64,000 nucleotides of DNA from Streptomyces sp. NA02950 (GTDB lineage: Bacteria > Actinomycetota > Actinomycetes > Streptomycetales > Streptomycetaceae), in NCBI RefSeq assembly GCF_013364155.1, contig NZ_CP054916.1:3654501-3718500 (forward strand). Direction: 5' to 3'. This document shows positions 52,935 to 61,733 of the stretch, piece after piece. The notes beneath the pieces were generated by a model, which saw only the letters and a list, made by a program, of their open reading frames with translations, was not told the origin of the DNA and did no database searches. The position numbers and the translations under genes were made by a program. Within the stretch, counting starts at the first letter, position 1, and each line of letters opens with the position of its first letter.

Positions 52935-54468
52935 GGTAGTTCGTTAAATCCGGCGGTAGAGGTCAATGCCGTGTCCGGTGGTGACCGCGTCGATCAGGGC
53001 CTGGAGCTCTGAGGGTGGGTCTGTGTCCGTCCAGGCTCGCCACCACCGGGTGAGGGTGATGGCGGGGGTGAGCCAGGACCGGATGGCCCGTAAGGCCCTG
53101 GGCCAGCAGGGCTGTTGGGGCTGGTGGGGTTCGGTTGATCCCCCTCTCTGGCCCGTCGTCGGGGCATGGGTCCGGCGCGGTGGCATCCAGGGGTCCCGGT
53201 GGGGCGAACCACTGGTCCCAGCAGAAGGAGAAGGCGCAGTTGACCAGGGTCTGGTGGCGGCGGATGGCGCGGTCGGAGCGGACTTGGAAGTCGGCCCAGC
53301 CGAGTTCGTCCTTGATCTGTTTGTAGCTCTGCTCGATCCAGGGCCGCAGTCCGTAGAGGTGGACGATCTCGGCGAGGCCCGCCGGCGGGTGCGGGCCGGT
53401 GGCAGCGTGGGGTGTGTCGGGGTGGGGCAGGCTGGTGGCCAGGTACCAGGTGGCCTTCTCCGGCAGGCTGCCCGGATCGGTGGTGGCCACGACCAGCCGG
53501 CAGGGAGAGTCGGGGCCGTAGCCGCCCAGGCGGGCATCAGCCGCCCACCAGGTCTCGGTGTGCCCGTCACGGAAGTGACGTTCCACGGGCATCCAGTCGC
53601 CTGGATGCCTGGCATCGCGCCAGGCCAGTGAGTGTGCGGCTTCGATGGGGGTGTGCGGCTGGTCGGCCGGAGCCCAGGTGCCGCGGTGCGGCTTGAGCGC
53701 GACCACGTAGGCCAGGCCGGCCTCGCGCAGTGCGAGGTACCAGTCGTCGCTGACCGAGTAGGCGCAGTCGGCGACCACCGCCCGGCAGCCGAAGCCGGCC
53801 TCCTTCCCTCGGGCCGCGAGGGCAGCGGCCAGCTGTGGTTTCGTGCGGAAGTCCGGGTCGGAGCGGCTGCGGGTGAAGTGGTGGGCGGGGGTGTAGGGAG
53901 CCGCGTGCAGCGGGTAGTACACACGGCCGTCGGTCCACACCGTGGTCACCGTGACGATGCCGTTGTCCGTCTTGCCGTACCGGCCCAGCCACTGTCGGCC
54001 CACGTGCGCGGTGGCCGTGCCGTCCTTACGGTCCCCGGAATCGTCGATCACGATGACCCCGCCGTCGTGCGGAGCCGTCGCCGACTGCTCACGCAGCAGC
54101 TCAAGCCGCCGGTCGTTGACCTGCTCGGCCTCCCAAGGGGACTCGGACAGGAAGAACTGCAGCCGCTGCACCCCCGCCGTCCCCGCACCCGCCACCGGCT
54201 CCGCCCCTGCCAGGCATGTGATCGTCTTGTTCCGCTCCCGTGGTGCCAGCAGTCCCGTCAGGTACTCGCGAAACCCCCGCCGCTGAGCCAGACTGAAGAA
54301 GAGGTCGTCGAACCGCGCCGCATAGTCCTCCAACGGCCCCGGCGCAGGCGGACACGGACGGCGAGCGGTCATCTTCAGCCCCCAGCCAGGTAGTTGACTC
54401 CTACCACCGGCCTACGACCAACCCGGCCTGCCGTCAACCCGCACCACCGCCGGATTTAACGAACTACC
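52935..54468 (-). mobile_element. IS701-family element, copy A
   Basis: A 1534-bp element with perfect 23-bp terminal inverted repeats beginning GGTAGTTCGTTAAATCCGGC. It is identical in inverted orientation to copy B (55640-57173). No clear target duplication is seen. The two copies are only 6 bases apart if the IS630 and its TA duplication are removed. Confidence 0.9.
52963..54372 (-). CDS. IS701-family transposase, copy A
   Basis: 469 residues. FFSLAQRRGFREYLTGLLAPRERNKTITCLAG is the IS701 N-terminal signature. VIVIDDSGDRKDG, VVADCAYSVSDDWY and GLRPWIEQSYKQIKDELGWADF hold the DDE triad, the last with the conserved IE...KxxLGWxDFQVR block. It is identical at residue level to copy B. The last 60 residues are proline/histidine-rich. 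Confidence 0.9.
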   Translation of the reverse strand: MTARRPCPPAPGPLEDYAARFDDLFFSLAQRRGFREYLTGLLAPRERNKTITCLAGAEPVAGAGTAGVQRLQFFLSESPWEAEQVNDRRLELLREQSATAPHDGGVIVIDDSGDRKDGTATAHVGRQWLGRYGKTDNGIVTVTTVWTDGRVYYPLHAAPYTPAHHFTRSRSDPDFRTKPQLAAALAARGKEAGFGCRAVVADCAYSVSDDWYLALREAGLAYVVALKPHRGTWAPADQPHTPIEAAHSLAWRDARHPGDWMPVERHFRDGHTETWWAADARLGGYGPDSPCRLVVATTDPGSLPEKATWYLATSLPHPDTPHAATGPHPPAGLAEIVHLYGLRPWIEQSYKQIKDELGWADFQVRSDRAIRRHQTLVNCAFSFCWDQWFAPPGPLDATAPDPCPDDGPERGINRTPPAPTALLAQGLTGHPVLAHPRHHPHPVVASLDGHRPTLRAPGPDRRGHHRTRH

Positions 54469-54518
54469 GTTACTGAGGTTGAACTCGTGGTGTCGTAGGG
54501 GCTGACGGCTCGTCGTCT

Positions 54519-55031
54519 GTGCGGTATCACCAGGACATGCGGTATCCACAAGGGGGCGGGCTGACCGCCGAACGGCAGCAGTTCCGCGAGGAGTTACGGC
54601 TGAAGGCGGCTGAGAGGTTCGCCCAGGGTGAGGCGAGCTCGGTGATCGCCAAGGACTTGCGCGTCAGCGTCCGCTCGGTACAGCGGTGGCGGCAGGTGTG
54701 GGACGAGGGCGGTCCGCGGGCTCTGCGGTCGCAGGGGCCGGCGTCGCTGCCGCGACTGAGCGATAAGCAGTTCGCCCAGTTGGAGGCAGAGCTGGCCAAA
54801 GGGGCGGCCGCTCACGGCTGGGAAGACCAGCGGTGGACCCTGAGCCGCGTGAAGACGGTGATCGGCCGCCGCTTCCACCTGACCTACACGGTCCAGGGCG
54901 TGCGCAAGCTGCTGGTCCGTAACGGATGGTCCTGCCAGGTCCCGGCCCGACGGGCGATGGAGCGGGACGACGATGCGGTGGCCGGGTGGGTCAAGGAGGT
55001 GTGGCCCTGCGCGGAAGGCTCGCGGCGGTGA
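54519..55031 (+). CDS. IS630 transposase orfA (DNA-binding part)
   Basis: 170 residues: QFREELRLKAAERFAQGEASSVIAKDLRVSVRSVQRWRQVWDEGGPRALRSQG is the helix-turn-helix, followed by a second winged helix (WTLSRVKTVIGRRFHLTYTVQGVRKLLVRNGWSCQVPARRAMERDDDAVAGW). It stops at 55031 and overlaps orfB, whose GTG lies at 55028 as GTGA. IS630 family members commonly make a fused product by -1 frameshift or express orfB by reinitiation. Confidence 0.85.
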   Translation: MRYHQDMRYPQGGGLTAERQQFREELRLKAAERFAQGEASSVIAKDLRVSVRSVQRWRQVWDEGGPRALRSQGPASLPRLSDKQFAQLEAELAKGAAAHGWEDQRWTLSRVKTVIGRRFHLTYTVQGVRKLLVRNGWSCQVPARRAMERDDDAVAGWVKEVWPCAEGSRR

Positions 55032-55603
55032 GTGGAGCCTGGCTGGTCTTTGAGGACGAAGCCGGATTCTCCATGACGCCGCCGCAGGCGAAAACCTGGT
55101 CCCAGCGCGGCCGGACCCCGGTGGTGCGGGTCCGCGGCCGTTCGCGCAGACGGATATCGATCGCTGCGCTGACCTGCTACAAACCCGGCCACCGGTCCCG
55201 GCTGATCTACCGGCCGCGCCGGGACGACGGCCCGCGCGACGGACGCAAAAGCTTCTCCTGGCGCGAGTACCGGGACCTGCTGATCGCCGCCCACCAGCAG
55301 CTCGGCGGCCCGATCGTTCTCGTCTGGGACAACCTGAACGTCCACAAAGCCGCCGACCTGCGGGAATGGGCGGCAGTCCGGGACTGGCTGACCATTTACT
55401 ACCTGCCGCCCTACGCACCCGACCTCAACCCCGTCGAAGGGATCTGGTCACTGCTGCGGCGCGGTTGGCTTTCCAACGTCGCCTTCAGCACTCCCGAACA
55501 CCTCGTCCACCGCATCCGACGCGGCTTACGGCACATCCAGTACCGCAGCGACCTCATAGACGGCTGCCTCGCCGAGACCGGCCTGACCATCCGACCCGCC
55601 TGA
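55028..55603 (+). CDS. IS630 transposase orfB (DDE catalytic part)
   Basis: 191 residues: WLVFEDEAGFSM (first D), PIVLVWDNLNVHKA (second D) and YYLPPYAPDLNPVEGIWSLLRRG (E) form the DDE_3 triad. It is in the -1 frame relative to orfA. The frame extends upstream past 55028, so ribosomal frameshifting within about 54990-55028 is equally possible. Confidence 0.85.
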   Translation: MSGAWLVFEDEAGFSMTPPQAKTWSQRGRTPVVRVRGRSRRRISIAALTCYKPGHRSRLIYRPRRDDGPRDGRKSFSWREYRDLLIAAHQQLGGPIVLVWDNLNVHKAADLREWAAVRDWLTIYYLPPYAPDLNPVEGIWSLLRRGWLSNVAFSTPEHLVHRIRRGLRHIQYRSDLIDGCLAETGLTIRPA

Positions 55604-55639
55604 GCACCCCAGCGACATCACGAGTTCAACCTCAGTAGC

Positions 55640-57173
55640 GGTAGTTCGTTAAATCCGGCGGTGGTGCGGGTTGACGGCAGGCCGGGTTGGTCGTAGGCCG
55701 GTGGTAGGAGTCAACTACCTGGCTGGGGGCTGAAGATGACCGCTCGCCGTCCGTGTCCGCCTGCGCCGGGGCCGTTGGAGGACTATGCGGCGCGGTTCGA
55801 CGACCTCTTCTTCAGTCTGGCTCAGCGGCGGGGGTTTCGCGAGTACCTGACGGGACTGCTGGCACCACGGGAGCGGAACAAGACGATCACATGCCTGGCA
55901 GGGGCGGAGCCGGTGGCGGGTGCGGGGACGGCGGGGGTGCAGCGGCTGCAGTTCTTCCTGTCCGAGTCCCCTTGGGAGGCCGAGCAGGTCAACGACCGGC
56001 GGCTTGAGCTGCTGCGTGAGCAGTCGGCGACGGCTCCGCACGACGGCGGGGTCATCGTGATCGACGATTCCGGGGACCGTAAGGACGGCACGGCCACCGC
56101 GCACGTGGGCCGACAGTGGCTGGGCCGGTACGGCAAGACGGACAACGGCATCGTCACGGTGACCACGGTGTGGACCGACGGCCGTGTGTACTACCCGCTG
56201 CACGCGGCTCCCTACACCCCCGCCCACCACTTCACCCGCAGCCGCTCCGACCCGGACTTCCGCACGAAACCACAGCTGGCCGCTGCCCTCGCGGCCCGAG
56301 GGAAGGAGGCCGGCTTCGGCTGCCGGGCGGTGGTCGCCGACTGCGCCTACTCGGTCAGCGACGACTGGTACCTCGCACTGCGCGAGGCCGGCCTGGCCTA
56401 CGTGGTCGCGCTCAAGCCGCACCGCGGCACCTGGGCTCCGGCCGACCAGCCGCACACCCCCATCGAAGCCGCACACTCACTGGCCTGGCGCGATGCCAGG
56501 CATCCAGGCGACTGGATGCCCGTGGAACGTCACTTCCGTGACGGGCACACCGAGACCTGGTGGGCGGCTGATGCCCGCCTGGGCGGCTACGGCCCCGACT
56601 CTCCCTGCCGGCTGGTCGTGGCCACCACCGATCCGGGCAGCCTGCCGGAGAAGGCCACCTGGTACCTGGCCACCAGCCTGCCCCACCCCGACACACCCCA
56701 CGCTGCCACCGGCCCGCACCCGCCGGCGGGCCTCGCCGAGATCGTCCACCTCTACGGACTGCGGCCCTGGATCGAGCAGAGCTACAAACAGATCAAGGAC
56801 GAACTCGGCTGGGCCGACTTCCAAGTCCGCTCCGACCGCGCCATCCGCCGCCACCAGACCCTGGTCAACTGCGCCTTCTCCTTCTGCTGGGACCAGTGGT
56901 TCGCCCCACCGGGACCCCTGGATGCCACCGCGCCGGACCCATGCCCCGACGACGGGCCAGAGAGGGGGATCAACCGAACCCCACCAGCCCCAACAGCCCT
57001 GCTGGCCCAGGGCCTTACGGGCCATCCGGTCCTGGCTCACCCCCGCCATCACCCTCACCCGGTGGTGGCGAGCCTGGACGGACACAGACCCACCCTCAGA
57101 GCTCCAGGCCCTGATCGACGCGGTCACCACCGGACACGGCATTGACCTCTACCGCCGGATTTAACGAACTACC
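55640..57173 (+). mobile_element. IS701-family element, copy B
   Basis: 1534 bp, the mirror image of copy A including the 23-bp ends. Its right end cuts the last codons of the DnaA-like gene: minus-strand sequence reads ELTQSIT then enters the IS repeat. Confidence 0.9.
55736..57145 (+). CDS. IS701-family transposase, copy B
   Basis: 469 residues, identical to copy A. Same DDE boxes (VIDDSGD, VADCAYS, WIEQSYKQIKDELGW). Identity of protein and flanking bases implies very recent duplication or ongoing gene conversion between the inverted copies. Confidence 0.9.
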   Translation: MTARRPCPPAPGPLEDYAARFDDLFFSLAQRRGFREYLTGLLAPRERNKTITCLAGAEPVAGAGTAGVQRLQFFLSESPWEAEQVNDRRLELLREQSATAPHDGGVIVIDDSGDRKDGTATAHVGRQWLGRYGKTDNGIVTVTTVWTDGRVYYPLHAAPYTPAHHFTRSRSDPDFRTKPQLAAALAARGKEAGFGCRAVVADCAYSVSDDWYLALREAGLAYVVALKPHRGTWAPADQPHTPIEAAHSLAWRDARHPGDWMPVERHFRDGHTETWWAADARLGGYGPDSPCRLVVATTDPGSLPEKATWYLATSLPHPDTPHAATGPHPPAGLAEIVHLYGLRPWIEQSYKQIKDELGWADFQVRSDRAIRRHQTLVNCAFSFCWDQWFAPPGPLDATAPDPCPDDGPERGINRTPPAPTALLAQGLTGHPVLAHPRHHPHPVVASLDGHRPTLRAPGPDRRGHHRTRH

Positions 57174-59006
57174 GGTAATGCTCTGTGTCAGCTCGGTGAC
57201 CTGCTCGTAGACGGTGCCCTGCTGTTTCATGAGCTCGCGGATCCTCCGCTGAGCTCGGTCCACTGCTGTCCGTTCTCGGCCGTCGAACAGGGAGCCGATC
57301 TCGGTAGCGGAATGCGACGTCAGCTCGCGGCATAGATACATTGCCATCTGCCGCGCGACCGTGGCCACTCGTCCGCCATCGCGCCCACGTAGAAGCTCAT
57401 CCGCGACTCCGAAATAGTCACCTGTAAGCTCGATAACAAGGTCACCCGTGACAGCACCCTGCGGATCTGATACAGCAACCCCCGAAAACATGTCACTGAG
57501 AACTGAATTCGTTAGCTCGATATCCACCTCCCGCCGATTAAGAGCAGCGAACGCGGCCACCCTAAGCACAGCACCCTCCAGTTCGCGGATGCTTCGCCGA
57601 ATTCGAGCAGCGATGAATTCCAAGACCTCGACTGGCGCATTCAGCTGCTCCCGCATCGCCTTCTTGCGCAGGATCGCGATCCGCGTCTCCAGCTCCGGCG
57701 GCTTAATGTCGGTGACCAGACCCCACTCGAAACGTTTTCTCAACCGCTCATCCACCGTCAGCAACTGCTTGGGCGGCCGATCACTGGACAGGACAATCTG
57801 CTTGTTCGCATTGTGTAGCGTGTTGAACGTGTGGAAAAACTCCTCCTGCGTCACCTCCTTGTCCGACAGGAACTGAACGTCGTCCACGAGTAGGATATCG
57901 ACGTCGCGATACCGATTACGGAAGGCGTCAGTCTTGCCATCACGAATTGAGTTGATGAACTCATTAGTGAACTCCTCCGAGCTCACACATTGAACTTTCA
58001 CCCCTGGGTACAGGCTGCGAGCATAGTTCCCGATTCCGTGAAGCAAATGTGTCTTACCGATACCCGACTCGCCATAAATAAACAGGGGGTTATACGCCTT
58101 CGCCGGCGCTTCGGCGGCAGCAACGGCGGCCGCATGCGCAAAGTGATTTGAGGCGCCGACGACGAACGTCTCAAATAGATACTTCGAGTTCAGTCGCGGG
58201 TTTGAGACTGGGGCGTGCCTCGACGTAGACACACGGTTTTCAAAGTACTCTCCGCCTACCTTCTGTAGCAGGGTTTCTTCAGCGGACACTGCCTCATCCT
58301 CTACTTGGCCCTGTCGCGCCTCGCCACGTTCAGGCGTGTCTGTCCGCTCCGTCAGATTGTCGATTGCGTCCAGCTGCCGTTCCAGCACCTCGCATCTCGC
58401 CTCGGCACGGAGTCGCAGAGTGTGTGCCTCCCTCAGCTCTTCTTCGAGGATCTCTACCTGCGCTAGAAGCTCAGCCCGTTCGTCCCGCAGATCACCGAGT
58501 TGGTCTTCGTGTAGCTGCAGAGCGCTCCGCGTCTCGGAACGATCCCGGTCGTGATCGGCATGAAGTTGTCCGATCTGCACCTCAAGATCAGCAGCACGGT
58601 GTTGCGCGTCGAGCAACGCATCGGTGAGCGCACGCTCGCGGACGGCCGAACGCCTGACCTCTCTGTCAGCGTCAGCAAGCTGATCTTCCAGTAACTGCAG
58701 CTTCTGCGCTGTGGATCCGCTCACAGCCAGCGCCTTGCGATGCAGTTGACGCAACAGTTCCATCGCCTCAGGCGTCGGGGCAGCTCCCTGTTCCTCCGCG
58801 ACATCGTGCATCAAGTCGCTGACGAACTCCCAAGGTGGTATCCGCGTCCGGTTGAGGTATCGGGAGACAGACCCTGCGTCTCTGTGCCGACGCGCCGCAT
58901 AGCGACGAACGCTAACCCTCAGACCATCGAACATGCTTCTCAAGGCTTTGGCGAGCGCACGCGAATCATCCGGCAGTTGCCTTACCAGCGGCTCAAGACT
59001 CGTCAC
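57174..59006 (-). CDS. chimeric DnaA-like initiator with HTH and coiled-coil N-terminus
   Basis: Residues 1-75 (LVRQLPDDSRALAKALRSMFDGLRVSVRRYAARRHRDAGSVSRYLNRTRIPPWEFVSDLMHDV) are an HTH-like domain seen in Streptomyces regulators. Residues 90-235 are a long coiled coil. Residues 270-500 are a DnaA AAA+ domain (FIYGESGIGKTHLLHGIGNY, DILLVDDVQFL, FEWGLVTDIKPPELETRIAIL), followed by a DnaA domain IV (AMYLCRELTSHSATEIGSLFDGRERTAVDRAQRRI). The box-recognition motif is DGRERTAV rather than GGRDHTTV, so DNA specificity should differ. GTG 59006 follows GGGAGGG. The 3' end is cut by IS701 copy B; the original stop is probably TGA at 52904-52902. Confidence 0.8.
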
Positions 59007-59297
59007 AAGCTGCCCTCCCGTCGGTGTTGCAGCAAGTGGCAACTGTGCCTGCTACCGCAACACTTCCTACACGCCGCAGCCTTGATCGTGTCCCACGAAA
59101 AACCAATCAGGGAGGCTCGGCATGCGAAACCCTAACCTCGATCGTTCATGAGGGGTCGTCAGTTTGCTGGCGGACTCTTTGTGGTGGGGGTTTCGGCGTC
59201 TGGGCAGGCTGACGGCCCGGTTGTCGCGTCGGGTGGGCGCCGGGTTCCACGGCTCCGGTCGGGGGTGGTGCTGCTCGCAGGGACGGGAACGTGCCGG

Positions 59298-60725
59298 TCA
59301 GCCGGGGTTCGGGAGGACGCGGAGCCGGTCCAGGGCATCGCTGATCACGTCGGCCCAGGGCCAGTGCCTGGCCAGGCGGAGGTAGCGGCGGCGGCCGGTG
59401 GTGATGAGCTGCGCGGCGGCGGAGAACAGCCGAAGCCGAAGGCGGCGGGGCTCCCACAGGCGGGCCTTGCCGGTGAGAGCGAGCAGGGGCATCCAGGCCA
59501 GCAGGTCCAGGGCGATCTGGACGATCTCCAGCCAGATCTGGTTCTGTGCGGCGCCATGGTGGGGAAGGTTGCGCAGGCCGGTGGCGCGGGCGGCGCGGAT
59601 GCGGTCCTCAGCACGGGCACGCTGGCGGTGGCGCAGTTCAAGGGCGGCGATCGCCTCGCCCGCTGTGTTGGTGGCAAAGCAGGTCAACCGCATGCCGTCG
59701 GCGTCGGTGAAGCGCAACTGGGCACCGGGGTGCGGCCGTTCCTTCCGCACGATCAGCCGCAGCCCGTTGGGCCAGCCGGTCAGGCAGTCGCCGCCGAGTT
59801 CGGCAACCCAGGCGCCGTCGCGGATGTCGCCGTCGGGTTCGACGGCCGGTGTCCAGGCCGAGGCCGGGACCTTCAGGACGGCCTGGTGGATGGCGTCGGT
59901 GATGGTCATGCCGACCGAGTACGACAGCCACCTTCCGCGCCGGGCGAGCCAGGCGACGAACTCGTGGGTGCCTCCGCCGGAGTCGGTACGGATCAGCGTC
60001 TGCCGGCCGCGCCGGAGCCGTTTCGGCAACTGGGCCAGGGCCAGTCTGGTGGCCTCGATGTGGTCGGCGGCGGTGTTGGAGCCCGCGTTGCCGGGCCGCA
60101 GCAGGCCCACGACCGGCTCGCCGGACCCGCTGCGGCCGTGGTCGACGAATCCCATCAGCGGGTGGTGGCCGAACGTCTTCTTCCAGGTCGCGGCTGCGTC
60201 CTGCTTCTCGGAGTGGGCCAGGACGAGGACGCCGTCGATGTCCACGATCACCTGCCCGCCCGTGTCCGGCGCTGCTTCACCGGCCAACCGCCATACGCGT
60301 TCGCGTACTTCAGCACGGGCGGTGCGCAGTGCTGCCAGGACCCGCTGTCCGCCCGACGCCAGCGTGTTGATCAGCCGGGAGACCGTGGGGTCGGAGGCTA
60401 CCGGCCCGAACACGGCCGGCTCAGCCCGCAGCAAGCCCACGTCGGCCAGGCAGTCCCCGCCGAGTGCCACCGCGAGCGCGACATCCAGCAGGATCTTGCC
60501 CGGATCGTGCACCGCCCGGGCCTTCCGCCACGGCTCAAGCGCCGCCGATATCGCCGTGTCGAGACCGGACTTGCGGATCGTCTCGACCAGCAGCACGGCC
60601 CCGGCCTGCGAGACGACCCCACGACCGCCGCCCTCGACGCGGACACGCGGGTAGGACCCGATACGCTTCTTCACCTGGAAAGTGCCTCCGGCGGTGGCGG
60701 GAACAAGGACCTCAGCAATCCTCAT
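59298..60725 (-). CDS. IS1380-family transposase
   Basis: 475 residues. Conserved IS1380 blocks are SQAGAVLLVETIRKSGLDTAISAAL, DPTVSRLINTLA, VIVDIDGVLVLAHSEKQDAAATWKKTFGHHPLMGFVDHG, TLIRTDSGGGTHEFVAWLARRGRWLSYSVG and RAEDRIRAARATGLRNLPHHGAAQNQIWLEIVQIALDLLAWMPLLALTG, covering the DDE triad. The element's ends could not be fixed; it spans at least from near 59145 to near 60760. Confidence 0.9.
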   Translation of the reverse strand: MRIAEVLVPATAGGTFQVKKRIGSYPRVRVEGGGRGVVSQAGAVLLVETIRKSGLDTAISAALEPWRKARAVHDPGKILLDVALAVALGGDCLADVGLLRAEPAVFGPVASDPTVSRLINTLASGGQRVLAALRTARAEVRERVWRLAGEAAPDTGGQVIVDIDGVLVLAHSEKQDAAATWKKTFGHHPLMGFVDHGRSGSGEPVVGLLRPGNAGSNTAADHIEATRLALAQLPKRLRRGRQTLIRTDSGGGTHEFVAWLARRGRWLSYSVGMTITDAIHQAVLKVPASAWTPAVEPDGDIRDGAWVAELGGDCLTGWPNGLRLIVRKERPHPGAQLRFTDADGMRLTCFATNTAGEAIAALELRHRQRARAEDRIRAARATGLRNLPHHGAAQNQIWLEIVQIALDLLAWMPLLALTGKARLWEPRRLRLRLFSAAAQLITTGRRRYLRLARHWPWADVISDALDRLRVLPNPG

Positions 60726-60786
60726 TCTCGCTGGTCAGAGGCACTTTCTGCTTTCTTGATCACCAGTCGGACAGCCCGCCTCGTGA

Positions 60787-61173
60787 AAGCGCGAGGCTAA
60801 TCCCCGCGTCGATCTCGTCGCCTTCGTATCGGTACTGCTGACGGGAGTGGTTCTGATCGCGTGCAAGGTTCGGCCTGAGGCGGTCTCAACTGTTGCCCTA
60901 GGACTCTCCACCCTGTACGCCGCCTGGCGACGACCCAGCACGGAGAACCACCGAACCGGGAGCACCGACCACAAGGCGAGCCAAGACACCAAGCATGGCG
61001 GAACCTTGGAGCCGGGGGTCACGATGCCGGCCGAGTCCCGCAAGCTGCTGACCGCGCCGTCCAAGGATGCAGGAACTCCACCGGCAGGCCCGCGGCTCCG
61101 TACGTCGAGGCATGAGGTACACGCCGAGGGAGACAGCGTCGGCGGCGTCTGCAACTGTTCAGTGCCGGAGTGA
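60787..61173 (+). pseudogene. 3' fragment of a membrane-protein gene
   Basis: The frame after a stop at 60784 reads REANPRVDLVAFVSVLLTGV then VLIACKVRPEAVSTVALGLS then TLYAAWRRP. These are one to two membrane helices with a polar tail rich in Ser/Thr. It has no credible ribosome site upstream (GTG 60847 lies inside a helix), and begins right after the IS1380 region, so the 5' part was probably lost. It ends 200 bases before the third att core. Confidence 0.4.
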
Positions 61174-61371
61174 TTGGAAAGTGGTGAGGCGTGTCGCGAA
61201 AATGGTTGACGGCACGCCTAACCATGAGGGTGAAACGCGTGAGCGATGCGTGAGCGCACTGCCGCGGACAGGCCATCCAGCACCGGACAGAGCGCCATGC
61301 CGTGTGACGCTGATCAGTAAGAACAGCACCACGCGGCACAGCCAGGCCCCCCGGGAAAGGATCCAATCCCA

Positions 61372-61415
61372 CTCCTAAAGCGGGTGTCGCAGGTTCGAAT
61401 CCTGCCGGGGGCACA
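61372..61415 (+). repeat. att core copy 3 (attR of element 2)
   Basis: A third exact 44-base copy of the tRNA-Arg 3' half. The sequence beyond it should be the original chromosomal flank of the tRNA gene. Confidence 0.95.
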
Positions 61416-61733
61416 GTGTCTGACCAGGCACGGAGCTTCAAACAGCCCCTCGGAGTGATCTCCGAGGGGGCTGCTTTCGTGTGTGCGGGGACGTAACGCT
61501 AGGCGACATCCTGGTTACGGGGTTTTCTACCGACCCCACGGGGGCGTCGGCGGCCTCCTGCTCGAACTGGGGCATCAGCGAGGTGTAGGTGTCCGTGTGG
61601 CTCGCGATCACCCCAACCGGAGAAGTGACCGCTCACCTCGCGGCGGGAAGTACCTCCAAGGTCACCTGGATCAGTCTGGATGGCGCCGCCTGCCGTCTGG
61701 ACGCACCCGACGAGGTTGACTGAGTCGAGCCCG
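61416..61733. terminator. tRNA-Arg native 3' flank with terminator; no gene
   Basis: CAGCCCCTCGGAG (61443-61455) pairs with CTCCGAGGGGGCTG (61460-61473) with one bulge, followed by CTTTCG. This is the terminator that would follow tRNA-Arg in an element-free chromosome. The remainder up to 61733 shows no supportable gene. Confidence 0.7.

Larger units (their letters stand above)
54473..55635 (+). mobile_element. IS630-family element between the IS701 copies
   Basis: The ends CTGAGGTTGAACTCGTGGTG and the inverted CATCACGAGTTCAACCTCAG match 19 of 20. TA flanks both sides (54471-54472, 55636-55637), the IS630 target duplication. Length is 1163 bp. Confidence 0.9.
33921..61415. mobile_element. 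integrative element 2: mobilizable element in tandem
   Basis: It is bounded by the second and third copies of the same 44-bp core. It carries an integrase (now interrupted), an XRE and a MerR-type Xis-like gene, a DUF3631 ATPase, MobC and a relaxase, a graspetide cluster, a CBASS-like pair and a DnaA-like gene, plus nested insertions (34670-39236; IS701-IS630-IS701; IS1380). No TraB or type IV secretion gene is present, so it is classed as mobilizable. Confidence 0.8.

Noticed and set aside
52931..57177. Target-site duplication flanking the IS701 copies
   Set aside because: The bases outside the 23-bp ends (TACC, GTTA, TAGC, GGTA) do not match as direct repeats in any pairing. The apparent TACC/GGTA symmetry arises from the mirror-image copies.
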